Source: Salinirubellus salinus
Lineage (GTDB): Archaea > Halobacteriota > Halobacteria > Halobacteriales > Haloarculaceae
Direction of reading: 5' to 3'
Length of the DNA: 64,000 nucleotides
NCBI RefSeq assembly: GCF_025231485.1
Contig: NZ_CP104003.1
Span: 1,116,001-1,180,000, forward strand
In this document: in pieces, positions 44,224-52,796 of the stretch
Position numbering within the stretch: position 1 is the first letter of the stretch
Layout of the letters: each line of letters begins with the position of its first letter
Notes under the pieces: generated by a model
Told to the model about the DNA's origin: nothing
Seen by the model: only the letters and a program-made list of their open reading frames with translations
Database searches by the model: none
Made by a program: the position numbers and the translations under genes

Positions 44224-45921
44224 TCAGAGCGTCTCGCTCGGCGAGAGCGGCCCGTCCAGTCGCTCGGCCGCCGCCGCCTCCAGTTTGTACCGCTGGACCT
44301 TCTGCGTGCCCGACCGCGGCAGTTCGTCGACGACGAAGACGCGCCGGGGGTGGGCGTAGGTCGGCACCCGTTCGAGTGCGAACCTCCGGACCGCCTCCTC
44401 GCTCACGGACTCGGGGTCGACGCCCGGTTCGAGGACCACGAACGCGACCGGCGCCTCGCCTTTCACCTCGTGCGGGACGGCGACGACGGCGGCCGCCTGC
44501 ACTTCCGGGTGGTCGAACAGGGCGTTCTCCACCTCGGCTGGGTAGACGTTCTCCCCGCCGACGATGAGCATGTCGTCGACCCGGTCGACCATCCAGAGGA
44601 ACCGGTCCTCGTCGACGCGAGCGATGTCGCCGGTGTAGAACCACTCGGCTTCACGTCGGGGCTCGTCGCTCGGTTCGTCCCGGCCGAACACCTCGGCGTT
44701 CTTCTCCGGCAGGCCGTCGTATCCCGCGAACACCTGCGGGCCGCGAACGGCCATCTCCCCCGTGACGGCCTCCTCGTCGTCGAAGTCGAGTTCATCACTG
44801 ATGTCGACGGCCGCGGTGGGGTCGAGCAGGTGCTCGCTCACCCGCACCTCGCGGGTGGCCGGGTCGACGAGCCGGATCTCCATGTCGGGCACCGGCTGGC
44901 CGATACATCCAGCGGCGGTGTGGACGCCGTAGGCGCTCCCCGTCGTCCCCGCGGGCGTAGTCTCGGTCATCCCCCACCCCTCCACGAGCGGCGTGTCGAA
45001 CACCGACTCGATGCGCCGACGGGTGTCGTCGGCGAGCGGTGCCGCGCCACACCCGACCGACTCGATGGACGAGAGGTCGTACGCGTCGGGGTCCGACTCG
45101 TACTCCTGCACCATCTCGACGAAGATAGCGGGGATGCCCGCGAACGAGGTCACCTCGTACTCCGTGATGGCCGACAGCAGCGACTGGGCGACCGGGAGCG
45201 TCTTCAGGACCACCGTCGCGCCGTTGTAGAGGTTCGTCAGCATCACCGTCGAGAGCCCGTACATGTGGAACAGCGGCAGGACGAGCAACGTCACGTCGTC
45301 CTCTGGGTCGAACCCCGACCGGGAGGTGTAGGACTGTGCCGTCGCCAGCAGGTTCCGGTGGGTCGTGAGCACGCCCTTCGGGTCACCGGTCGTCCCCGAC
45401 GTGTAACACTGGAGCGCCACGTCCTCGAACCCACGTTCTGGCCGGTCGAACTCGGGGCTCGCCCCGTCGACCAGCTCGTCGTAATCGAGCAGTTCATCGC
45501 CGTCAGCCTCACCACCGCCCGGGATCCACGTCTCCGGCGCGTGCGGGGCGAGGTCCGTCACGACGCTCGGGAACACCGCGGAAGCCACGAGCACCGACAC
45601 GTCCGCGTCGCCGAGGATGTACGTCAGTCGGTCCACGTCCATCCTGTGGTTCAGCGGGACGGCGACGGCTCCGGCCTTCAGCGCGCCGAAGAACGTCTCC
45701 GGGAACTGTAGCGAGTTCTCGACGTACAGCGCGACCCGGTCGCCCGGCCCGACCCCGCGGTCGGTCAGCGCGTTCGCCACCCGGTTCGACCGCGACTCGA
45801 GTTCCCTGTAGCTGTACTCCTCGCCCCGGTACTCGAAGGCGAGTTTCTCGCCGTAGCGTGTGGCCCCCATCGACGGGACGTCACCGACGTGTCGGAGCGG
45901 CGCCTGCTCGTGGTACTTCAT
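44224..45921 (-). CDS. AMP-forming acyl-CoA synthetase
   Basis: The protein has 565 residues. The adenylate-forming core motif YTSGTTGDPKGV is exact, motif GWGMTETTP is the aryl/acyl-AMP region, and the hinge reads YTGDIARVDEDRFLWMVDRVDD. The C-terminal Lys is in RSGTQKVQRYKL. The acyl chain length is not evident; it is annotated as medium or long chain. It activates fatty acids for beta-oxidation or lipid synthesis. TATAAC (45948-45953, read on the other strand) is about 29 bases upstream. Confidence 0.93.
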   Translation of the reverse strand: MKYHEQAPLRHVGDVPSMGATRYGEKLAFEYRGEEYSYRELESRSNRVANALTDRGVGPGDRVALYVENSLQFPETFFGALKAGAVAVPLNHRMDVDRLTYILGDADVSVLVASAVFPSVVTDLAPHAPETWIPGGGEADGDELLDYDELVDGASPEFDRPERGFEDVALQCYTSGTTGDPKGVLTTHRNLLATAQSYTSRSGFDPEDDVTLLVLPLFHMYGLSTVMLTNLYNGATVVLKTLPVAQSLLSAITEYEVTSFAGIPAIFVEMVQEYESDPDAYDLSSIESVGCGAAPLADDTRRRIESVFDTPLVEGWGMTETTPAGTTGSAYGVHTAAGCIGQPVPDMEIRLVDPATREVRVSEHLLDPTAAVDISDELDFDDEEAVTGEMAVRGPQVFAGYDGLPEKNAEVFGRDEPSDEPRREAEWFYTGDIARVDEDRFLWMVDRVDDMLIVGGENVYPAEVENALFDHPEVQAAAVVAVPHEVKGEAPVAFVVLEPGVDPESVSEEAVRRFALERVPTYAHPRRVFVVDELPRSGTQKVQRYKLEAAAAERLDGPLSPSETL

Positions 45922-45947
45922 GTGTCAACAACCCACACTACGTGGCG

Positions 45948-45953
45948 TATAAC
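45948..45953 (-). promoter_or_regulatory. TATA-like box of the acyl-CoA synthetase gene
   Basis: GTTATA on the minus strand lies about 29 bases before ATG 45921, a leaderless-type spacing. Confidence 0.5.
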
Positions 45954-46045
45954 TCTTCGCCCGTCGTTCGATGGTCCGCACACGCTCGAGCGGGACGGCC
46001 CACGGCGCCGGAACCGTTAGGTGTCGGTCGGGCCAATCGGAGGGC

Positions 46046-46582
46046 GTGAGCGACGCCGTCGAGGTCAGCACCGTCGTGTACATCTCTCCCGAGGAGGCCT
46101 ACGATTTCATCGTTGACTTCCCGCGATACGCCCGGTACTCGAAGTACCTGAGCCGGGTGACACAGAACGGCGACGGGCACCCCGGCACGGAGTACGACCT
46201 CCACTTCGAGTGGTGGAAGCTCTCGTACACCGCCCGGTCACGGGTCACTGACACCGAGCCGCCACGCCGCCTCGACTGGCAGATCATCAAGGACCTCGAC
46301 GCTGCTGGCCAGTGGCACATCGAGCCCCTCCCCGACTCGGAGGTGCCGGCGGACCGTGAGCACGCCGTCCGGGTCCGCCTCGACATCGACTTCCACCCGC
46401 AGTCGGCGAACACCGACGCCCTCGAACTCCCCCGGTTCGTGAACCTGAGCTGGGTCGTCGAGAAGGTGAAACCGCTCGTGCAGGAGGAGGCCGAACGGGT
46501 CGTCAGGCGCATCGTCGCCGACCTGGAGGGGGAGACGCGCGACGTGGACCTGGAGATACACAAGACGCCGGACCGGGTCTGA
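46046..46582 (+). CDS. SRPBCC / coenzyme Q-binding-like protein
   Basis: This 178-residue protein starts at GTG 46046. VVYISPEEAYDFIVDFPRYARYSKYL is the hallmark start of the Coq10/RatA-like START fold, and WQIIKDLDAAGQWHIEPLPD forms the cavity strands. Family members bind quinones or related lipids. A role in quinone handling is a family-based guess. It converges with the halocyanin gene. Confidence 0.85.
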   Translation: MSDAVEVSTVVYISPEEAYDFIVDFPRYARYSKYLSRVTQNGDGHPGTEYDLHFEWWKLSYTARSRVTDTEPPRRLDWQIIKDLDAAGQWHIEPLPDSEVPADREHAVRVRLDIDFHPQSANTDALELPRFVNLSWVVEKVKPLVQEEAERVVRRIVADLEGETRDVDLEIHKTPDRV

Positions 46583-46606
46583 GCCGCGTGGGGGGTTCCC
46601 CCTCGC

Positions 46607-47170
46607 TCACTCGTCGACTTCGTAGTCGCCGCCGAAGCGCATGAAGAAGTACGCGAGCCCCAGCGTCGAGAACATCCCGACCATCGTCGCGACGCCGAGC
46701 GTCTTCGCCGAGTCCGGGATGGCCGGCGGACCGCCGCCGCCACCGCCGCTGGACGCGCTCGGGTCCTCGCCGGACTCGTTCACCGTGATGGAGCCGACCA
46801 TCCCCGAGGTCTGGTGCGGGGCACAGTAGTACTCGTACGTACCCGTCGTCTCGAACGTGTAGGAGTACTCGTGGCCCGTGTCGTACGTGTCGCCCGGGCC
46901 ACCCTCGGTGCCCTCCCAGCCGGCCCCCTCGGGCTGGCTGTCGACGACGATGTTGTGGAGGTCCGACTCCCACACGAAGTTCACCGTCGTGCCCGGCGTG
47001 ATGAACAGCTCTGCCGGTTCGAACACCAGTTCGCCGCCGGGGCCGACGACGACCTCCTGGCTCGACTGTGCTGCCGCCGTCCCGGACGTCGCCGCCACGC
47101 CCGCGGCCGCCGCCGTCCCAGACGCCGCCTTGAGGAACCCACGCCGGCTCACGGTATCGTCCGCGCTCAT
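46607..47170 (-). CDS. Membrane-anchored halocyanin (blue copper protein)
   Basis: The protein has 187 residues. SRRGFLKAASG is a Tat signal. The plastocyanin-like domain spans about 40-130 with the copper ligands His in DLHNIVV and Cys, His and Met in YYCAPHQTSGM. A Gly/Ser linker leads to a C-terminal helix (VATMVGMFSTLGLAYFFM) that anchors it, facing outward. Halocyanins carry electrons between membrane complexes. No oxidase gene lies next to it in this window. Confidence 0.94.
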   Translation of the reverse strand: MSADDTVSRRGFLKAASGTAAAAGVAATSGTAAAQSSQEVVVGPGGELVFEPAELFITPGTTVNFVWESDLHNIVVDSQPEGAGWEGTEGGPGDTYDTGHEYSYTFETTGTYEYYCAPHQTSGMVGSITVNESGEDPSASSGGGGGGPPAIPDSAKTLGVATMVGMFSTLGLAYFFMRFGGDYEVDE

Positions 47171-47230
47171 GGATTGGACTTACCGCTACCCCGTACTGAA
47201 TCCATTGATTCCGTCCCGCCGTCCCGGGAC

Positions 47231-48277
47231 TCAGTGACGCCGCTCGGTTCGGGGGTAGTCGTCCGTGGGAGCGGTCCCGTCCGGCGACGCCGGGTACGCC
47301 TGCAGGAACCGCTCGGCCGCCCGCTCGCCGCGTTCCAGTAACCCCTCCAGGAACTCGGGCCGCCGGTCCAGTTTCGTCGACGGGCCGAAGTGCTCGTCCA
47401 GTTCGATGCGGCGGATATCCGTCTCGACGAACTCGTCCGCGGGCAGGTGGCCCGCGCGGACCCACTCGTTGACCCAGCGGACGAACCGCAGCTCCTGGTT
47501 CAGCGAGAGGTTCCCGGAGAGTTCGTTGCGGCGGTCGGCGATGGCCGCCGGCGTCCGCGGAATCGCGGCGTCGTTCTGTGGGTTGATCTGGACGACCCAC
47601 ACCTCCTCCGGCTTGCGATCGGCCGGTACCGTCAGGAGGTCGAGGACCGGTGGGTTCTGGCTGAAGAGGCCGTCCCAGTGGCCGTGCCCGTCGATCTCGA
47701 CCGCCGGGAACAGTTCGGGGATGGCCGCCGACGCGAGCACCGCGTCCTCGGTGACGTCCTCGTTGTGGAACGTCTCGAAGACGCCGCCCTCCACGTCGAC
47801 GGTCCCGACGACGAGTTCGGGGTCCGTGTGCGTACAGTGGGCAGGGACGTCGTCGAAGTCGACGAACGACTCCAGGATGCGCCCGATGCGTCGCTGGCCG
47901 AGGTACGACGCGGGGACCGTGTACGGACTGGGCTGTGGTGTCGGGACGCCCATGTCGCGGGCCATCGACCCCCAGACGCCGAGCGCGCTGGCCCACGCGT
48001 CGACGGGGTCGTCGGCAGCCAGTTCGGCCCAGAGGTCGCCGAGTCGCTCGACGGCCGTCGCGGGACCCTCCGTCACGAGCGCGTACCACGCGACGACGGC
48101 GTTGAACGCGCCCCCGGAGGTGCCGGAGATGCCGACGAGTTCGAACCGCTCCTCGTCCCACTCGTGGAACAGGCCCCGGAGGACGCCCGCGGTGAACGCG
48201 GTGTGACTCCCACCGCCCTGACACGCGATGGCCACGCGAGTCGGCCGGTCGTCCCCAGCCGCCCCGTCCGCGCTCAC
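47231..48277 (-). CDS. Patatin-like hydrolase, possible PHB depolymerase
   Basis: The protein has 348 residues with the patatin oxyanion motif CQGGGSHTAFTAG (19-31) and nucleophile elbow GISGTSGG (S54). The partner Asp is in HWDGLFSQNPP. Its start overlaps the stop of the SDR gene (ATGA). In Haloferax mediterranei a patatin-like protein, PhaZh1, degrades stored PHA and lies next to a 3-hydroxybutyrate dehydrogenase gene. The same pairing here suggests PHB mobilisation. Lipid hydrolysis remains the alternative. Confidence 0.85.
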   Translation of the reverse strand: MSADGAAGDDRPTRVAIACQGGGSHTAFTAGVLRGLFHEWDEERFELVGISGTSGGAFNAVVAWYALVTEGPATAVERLGDLWAELAADDPVDAWASALGVWGSMARDMGVPTPQPSPYTVPASYLGQRRIGRILESFVDFDDVPAHCTHTDPELVVGTVDVEGGVFETFHNEDVTEDAVLASAAIPELFPAVEIDGHGHWDGLFSQNPPVLDLLTVPADRKPEEVWVVQINPQNDAAIPRTPAAIADRRNELSGNLSLNQELRFVRWVNEWVRAGHLPADEFVETDIRRIELDEHFGPSTKLDRRPEFLEGLLERGERAAERFLQAYPASPDGTAPTDDYPRTERRH

Positions 48278-49131
48278 TCGTATGTCCCCGTGTAGCCGCC
48301 GTCCCAGAGCATGTCCGCTCCGTTCAGGTGCCGCGAGTGCGAGGAGAACCCGAAGGTGAACAGGTTCGCCACCTCGGCGGGCGTCATCAGTTCCTTCAGG
48401 CGGGCCTGCCCGAGGAACCGCTCCTCGACGACCGCCTCGGGAGTCATGTCGAGCTCCTCGGCGGTGTCCTGTATCTGGTTGGCCATCAGCGGCGTCAGCA
48501 CGTAGCCGACCGAGACGGAGAACCCGCGGAGGTCACCCTCGCCCTCGGCCGCGATGGCGTTGGTCAGCCCACGGAGCGCGAACTTGGCGGTGATGTAGGC
48601 CGCCTTCGCGGAGGTGGCGTAGTGGCCGTGGATGGACGCCATGTTGCCGATGGCGCCGCGGCCGTCGCCCTCGCGGATGTGCGGCATCGCGTGTTTCGTG
48701 AGGAGGAACGGCGCGCGGACCATCACGTCCTGCAGGAGGTCCCACTTCTCGGTCGGGAACTGGTCGATGGGGTCGATGTGCTGGAGCCCGGCGATGTTCG
48801 CGACGTAGCGCAACTGCCCGAGGTCCGCGGCCGCCTCGGCGATGCCCGCCACGGCGTCGTCGTCGGTCAGGTTCGCGTCGACGGTCTCGACTCGCCCCGG
48901 CGCGCCGATGTCCTCGGCGAGGTCGGCCGTCTCCGCGAGCCCCTCCTCGTCCATGTCCGTCGAGACGACGGTGACGCCGTTCGTCGCGAGGCCGAGCGTC
49001 GTCGCTCGACCGATGCCCGACGCCCCGCCGGTGACGATAGCGACGTCGTCACTGGTGAGCCACGGGTCGTCGAGGACGAGGAAGTCGTCGGCACTCGGTT
49101 CCGGTGCGGTGAGGTCGTCGTCGCCTGCCAT
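48274..49131 (-). CDS. SDR oxidoreductase, likely 3-hydroxybutyrate dehydrogenase
   Basis: The protein has 285 residues. NAD binding is at GGASGIGRA (35-43), the active site at YITAK with upstream Ser (ASIHGHYATSA). A long C-terminal loop, AEELDMTPEAVVEERFLGQ, resembles that of D-3-hydroxybutyrate dehydrogenase, where it shapes the substrate pocket. It is the first gene of a two-gene operon with the patatin-like hydrolase. The product would be acetoacetate. GTTATACC (49156-49163, other strand) is about 28 bases upstream. Confidence 0.85.
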   Translation of the reverse strand: MAGDDDLTAPEPSADDFLVLDDPWLTSDDVAIVTGGASGIGRATTLGLATNGVTVVSTDMDEEGLAETADLAEDIGAPGRVETVDANLTDDDAVAGIAEAAADLGQLRYVANIAGLQHIDPIDQFPTEKWDLLQDVMVRAPFLLTKHAMPHIREGDGRGAIGNMASIHGHYATSAKAAYITAKFALRGLTNAIAAEGEGDLRGFSVSVGYVLTPLMANQIQDTAEELDMTPEAVVEERFLGQARLKELMTPAEVANLFTFGFSSHSRHLNGADMLWDGGYTGTYE

Positions 49132-49155
49132 GTGAGGAGCCACGACGGGTCCGCC

Positions 49156-49163
49156 GTTATACC
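49156..49163 (-). promoter_or_regulatory. TATA-like box of the SDR-patatin operon
   Basis: On the minus strand GGTATAAC lies about 28 bases before ATG 49131. Confidence 0.55.
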
Positions 49164-49212
49164 TTGGCCCCGCGGGTGTGGTGGGCGCGCCGGCGTGGGC
49201 CTCGCTCGACCG

Positions 49213-49491
49213 CTACAGTTTCCGCTCTGCGTCCTCGGCGAGTTCCTCCATCCGCTTGCCGATGCGGCCCGCGTCGGAGAACTCGTCGTCGCTCATCACC
49301 GAGGCGAGTGCGTTCCCGAGGACGAACACGGCGTGCTTGTGCTCGGACTTGGACTTGTGGACGTCGTCGGGCGAGACGTCGAGCTGGTCGTACGGGTCGA
49401 AGAGGCTGCCGTCGACGTCCTCCATCCCACGGAAGGTCTCCATGATGGCGACCATGTGTTCGTGGAGTTCGAGGAGTTCCTCCTTGTGCAT
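49213..49491 (-). CDS. UPF0058-family protein
   Basis: This 92-residue protein matches UPF0058 throughout: MHKEELLELHEHMVAIMETF at the start, LDVSPDDVHKSKSEHKHAVF in the middle, and helical termini. The family is archaeal, mostly helical, and of unknown function. A perfect 12-base palindrome sits 14 bases upstream of its start (49505-49516). Confidence 0.92.
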   Translation of the reverse strand: MHKEELLELHEHMVAIMETFRGMEDVDGSLFDPYDQLDVSPDDVHKSKSEHKHAVFVLGNALASVMSDDEFSDAGRIGKRMEELAEDAERKL

Positions 49492-49504
49492 GGCGTGCGG
49501 TACT

Positions 49505-49516
49505 GTTCGGCCGAAC
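49505..49516. repeat. Perfect palindrome upstream of the UPF0058 gene
   Basis: GTTCGGCCGAAC is a perfect 12-base palindrome lying 14-25 bases before ATG 49491, close to where the transcription start of a leaderless or short-leader mRNA would be. It could be an operator. Confidence 0.5.
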
Positions 49517-49592
49517 AAAACGGTTGCGCGTGATTCGGTCGCACTCCGCGGCGGAGGGGACGGTCAGCAGGTGGTCCGCGGGTGGTCGGGAG

Positions 49593-49805
49593 TCAGAAGA
49601 CGTACTCGTCGTCGTGGCCCATCATGCCGTCGTCCTCGAAGCCCGGTTCCTCGTCCTCTATCGGGCCGCTGGTCTTGTACGCGCGGATCCCGGTCGAGAG
49701 GAGGTCCTCGATGGCCTCCTCCCGGTTGACGAACTCGCCATCCTCGACGAGTTTCGCGATCTGCATCTCGAGGTGCTCCGGGACGGTTAGCTCTACCTTG
49801 GGCAT
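49593..49805 (-). CDS. Ribbon-helix-helix (CopG-like) small protein
   Basis: The protein has 70 residues from ATG 49805. PKVELTVPEHLEMQIAKLVEDGEFVNREEAIEDLL has the strand-helix-helix pattern of CopG-type DNA-binding proteins, followed by an acidic tail. GTTAAATG, read on the minus strand, lies about 33 bases upstream. It may be a DNA-binding regulator; no toxin gene is adjacent, so an antitoxin role is not supported. Confidence 0.82.
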   Translation of the reverse strand: MPKVELTVPEHLEMQIAKLVEDGEFVNREEAIEDLLSTGIRAYKTSGPIEDEEPGFEDDGMMGHDDEYVF

Positions 49806-49982
49806 CGGAACTGGCAGAAAATTCGCCGGGGGGGCATTTAACTCTGGCGGGCGAAGTTTCGTATTCGACAATCGAACCCCGCGCTCCGAAAAACTCGACT
49901 CTCGCTCGGGAAGAATGATTTCACGTCGTCACAAACGCGGCCGAGTCGTAACACGTAGGCCCCGGCCGTCCCGATGCCGGGT

Positions 49983-50582
49983 ATGAGCGACCTGCGCGAC
50001 GTGACCGACCTCTACGAGGAGTTCGGCGACGAGCGGCTCCCACCCGGACAGACCGAGACCACGGGCTTCCCCGTGCTCTCGAAGGGGGCGACCCCGAAGT
50101 TCGACCGCGAGGACTGGACGTTCGACGTGTGGGGCGCCGTCGACGAGCGCCTCGCGCTCTCCTACGACGAGTTCCGTGACCTGCCGAGCGAGACCCAGTT
50201 ACAGGACTTCCACTGCGTGACCGGGTGGTCGCGCTTCGACAACGAGTTCACCGGCGTGACGTTCCCCACGCTGGCCGAGGTGGCGGGCGTCACCGACGAC
50301 GCCGTCCACGTCATGTTCCACTCGCTGGACGGCTACACCACCGACCTCCCGCTCGCCGCGTGCATGCGCGAGGAGACGATGCTCGCGTGGGGCCACGACG
50401 GCGAGGACCTCTCGGCCGACCACGGCGGCCCCCTCCGTGTCGTGACGCCCCACCGGTACGCCTACAAGGGGGCGAAGTGGGTGGAGGGCGTCGAGTTCCT
50501 CACCGAACCCGAGCGGGGGTACTGGGAGAAACGGGGGTACTCGGTCAGCGCGAACCCGTGGGCGGAGGAGCGCTACGCCTGA
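49983..50582 (+). CDS. Molybdopterin-oxidoreductase-fold (SUOX/YedY-like) protein
   Basis: This 199-residue protein has the oxidoreductase molybdopterin-binding domain: DWTFDVWGAVDERLALSYDEF, then the molybdenum-ligating Cys in FHCVTGWSRFDN, and the later HRYAYKGAKWVEGVEF. It is shorter than sulfite oxidase and has no heme or dimer domain, which resembles YedY. No signal peptide is seen, so it may be cytoplasmic. The substrate is unknown. Confidence 0.9.
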   Translation: MSDLRDVTDLYEEFGDERLPPGQTETTGFPVLSKGATPKFDREDWTFDVWGAVDERLALSYDEFRDLPSETQLQDFHCVTGWSRFDNEFTGVTFPTLAEVAGVTDDAVHVMFHSLDGYTTDLPLAACMREETMLAWGHDGEDLSADHGGPLRVVTPHRYAYKGAKWVEGVEFLTEPERGYWEKRGYSVSANPWAEERYA

Positions 50583-50603
50583 GTCGGACCGTCTGCCACC
50601 CGA

Positions 50604-51914
50604 TCACGGCCCGAGGTAGCCCCACGCCAGCAGGCGGTCGCCGTCGCCCTGGATCCAGCGCTCCCCGATGTCGTCACGGTAGTAGAGGTTGGGGACGACG
50701 ATGTCCTTGATGCGGCCGTAGGCCTGTCGGCGAGCGTTCTGCATCGTGTCTCCTTTCCCAGTGACGACCAGCGGCATGCCGCTCTCACCAGCAACTCGCC
50801 ACTGTCCATCGATCTTCTTCGTGTCCTCCAAGTGGATTCCGTCTCGGCTCTCGGTCTGGAAGACGACCGCGGCGTTACGGGAGTTCTCGTCGTACGTCTT
50901 CTCGTCGTCGAACGGGAAGGGTGGGAGGACAACGCGTACACCGATCTGGTACCCGTTGTGAACCTCTAATTCAGGGTCGTTTCCGTGGGCTAGGTCGTAG
51001 AAGAACTGCCCGGTCGAGGATTCGAGCGACTCCTCCTGGAGTGCGATGGTCGGATAGCCGAATCGTGGGGTGAACTCTAACGGGTAGATGCCAGTCTCGT
51101 TGACGATACAGTTGATGTCGATACTCCCGACGTAGCCCTCCTCGGCGAGCCAATCTTCGAGCTTCCCGAACGTCTCCTCGAACAGTTTGTTCCGGCCGCC
51201 CCAGAACATCGACGTACCCATTTCACCGGTTGAGGGGCCGATGTTTCCTGGGAACAATTTCTTATGCTCAAAATTAAAATTGACCTGGTCAATGAACTGC
51301 TCACCGTTGAAGAACCCGCAGATGGCGATCTCCACGCCCTCGACTTTCCGCTGGAGCTGGAAGCCCTTCATGCGGTGGCCCCACGCTTTCTTGTACGCAC
51401 GAAGGACGTCTACCACGTCGCTGCCATCGTCCTCATTTCCGACGTAGAGGAGTCGCTTGACGTTCTGAACTTCTCCAAGCGGTTTGATCACGTACGGTGC
51501 GGGATTCTCTTGGACGTGCTGGATGCCGGCGTCGAAATCCTCGAAGACGTGGTGCTCGATAGTGTTGACTCCGTGCTCTTCGAGGATCTCCATCGCATAA
51601 CCGCGATCTTCTTCGAGTTGATCAGTGTTCGGCGTGCCACCAACGACTGCTTTCCCTTGCTCGCGGAGTTCTTGGGCGAGCGCGCCAGTGCCGACGTCTG
51701 AGCCGACCCAGATGTCGTCGAAGATGATGACATCGGCCCACTCGACCTCCGCGCGCCAGTCGTCTGTCTTCGGGACGAACCCGTTGCCGATTTCTTTGTC
51801 CGATTCGGCCTCGATGTAGTACTTCACGTCGTGGCCTTCTTGATGGACTTGCCAGGCGAGGTCGGTGATCAGTGCGGCGTCGGCCGAGACGAACAGGAAG
51901 TGTTTGGTTTCCAT
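50604..51914 (-). CDS. ATP-grasp protein (PurD-like), probably of mixed origin
   Basis: The 436-residue protein is a full-length ATP-grasp enzyme of the PurD-like group: YVIKPLGEVQNVKRL, FQLQRKVEGVEIAICGFF, INCIVNETGIYPLEFTPRFG. Most of the gene is AT-richer than its surroundings, with A/T third positions in many codons, but the last 50 or so codons (50604 to about 50755) return to GC-rich local style. The upstream neighbour is a truncated paralogue. The reaction is unknown; related proteins join an amine to a carboxylate using ATP. Confidence 0.85.
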   Translation of the reverse strand: METKHFLFVSADAALITDLAWQVHQEGHDVKYYIEAESDKEIGNGFVPKTDDWRAEVEWADVIIFDDIWVGSDVGTGALAQELREQGKAVVGGTPNTDQLEEDRGYAMEILEEHGVNTIEHHVFEDFDAGIQHVQENPAPYVIKPLGEVQNVKRLLYVGNEDDGSDVVDVLRAYKKAWGHRMKGFQLQRKVEGVEIAICGFFNGEQFIDQVNFNFEHKKLFPGNIGPSTGEMGTSMFWGGRNKLFEETFGKLEDWLAEEGYVGSIDINCIVNETGIYPLEFTPRFGYPTIALQEESLESSTGQFFYDLAHGNDPELEVHNGYQIGVRVVLPPFPFDDEKTYDENSRNAAVVFQTESRDGIHLEDTKKIDGQWRVAGESGMPLVVTGKGDTMQNARRQAYGRIKDIVVPNLYYRDDIGERWIQGDGDRLLAWGYLGP

Positions 51915-51915
51915 T

Positions 51916-51984
51916 GGATTTATCTAGGCAGCGACCGTTTGTCTTTCTGTGCGAGTTTTCTGAGAGCAAATGAATGATAAATCC
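51916..51984. repeat. 9-bp inverted repeat in AT-rich junction DNA
   Basis: GGATTTATC (51916-51924) and GATAAATCC (51976-51984) are perfect inverted copies 51 bases apart. They lie in AT-rich DNA between the two ATP-grasp copies, immediately 5' of the full-length copy's start. They may be promoter elements or the ends of a small element. Confidence 0.55.
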
Positions 51985-52643
51985 CACATTTTGTGCTCGA
52001 AGTTGAAGTTGATGGGTTCGACGAACCCGTCGCCGTCGAAGAACCCACAGATGGCCACCTCGACACCCTCGACGCGGCGCTGGAGCTGGAACCCCTTCAT
52101 CCGGTGGCCCCACGCCTTCTCGTAGGCCCGGAGCACGTCGACCACGTCGCTCCCGTCGGCCTCACGCCCGACGTAGAGCAGTCGCTTGACGTTCTGCACC
52201 TCGCCCAGCGGCTTGATGACGTAGGGCGCGGGGTTCCGCTGGACGTGCTCGATGGCGTCGTCGAACGACGAGAACTCCCGGTGGGGGAGGAGTTCGACCC
52301 CGTGGTCGGCGAGAACCTCCATCGCGTACCCCCGGTCGTCCTCTAGTCGGTCCGTGTTCGGGGTGCCGCCGACGACGGCGTGCCCCTCGGCGCGGAGTCG
52401 CTGGGCGATGTCGCCGGTGCCGACGTCGTCGCCCACCCAGATGTCGTCGAAGACGACCACGTCCGCCCAGTCGAGTTCGGCCTTCCAGTCGTCGGTCTTG
52501 GGGACGAACCCGTCGGCTATCTCGCGGTCTGACTCGGCCGCGACGTAGTAACGCACGTCGTGGCCCTCGCGGTGGATCTGCCACGCGAGGTCACCGACGA
52601 GGGCCGCGTCGAGCGAACAGAAGAGGAAGTTCGCGGGTTCCAT
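51924..52643 (-). pseudogene. 5' part of a native ATP-grasp gene, truncated
   Basis: The 239-codon frame matches the adjacent full-length protein from its first residue to NFNFEHK. It is GC-rich like the rest of the window. At 51989-51990 homology stops abruptly, and the frame runs on for 21 unrelated codons (MWDLSFICSQK...) to a TAG. The C-terminal ATP-grasp half is missing, so the product is probably inactive. See the neighbouring entry for the chimera. Confidence 0.88.
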
Positions 52644-52796
52644 AGTGCCCCGTCGGCGGGCGGCCGCGTAAGTCTCCCGGCCCCGAGAGTCACCGTCGGG
52701 CCGGCCGCGGCCCCGTCGGACGAGGGAGCCGAGCCGCCCCGTGGCCGAGCTACCGCGGTCGGAGGCGCTTTAGGCCGCCCGGCCGTCGCTCCACCC

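Noticed and set aside
49593-49805. CopG-like protein as an antitoxin
   Set aside because: No toxin-like gene is next to it on either side, so a toxin-antitoxin call would be unsupported.
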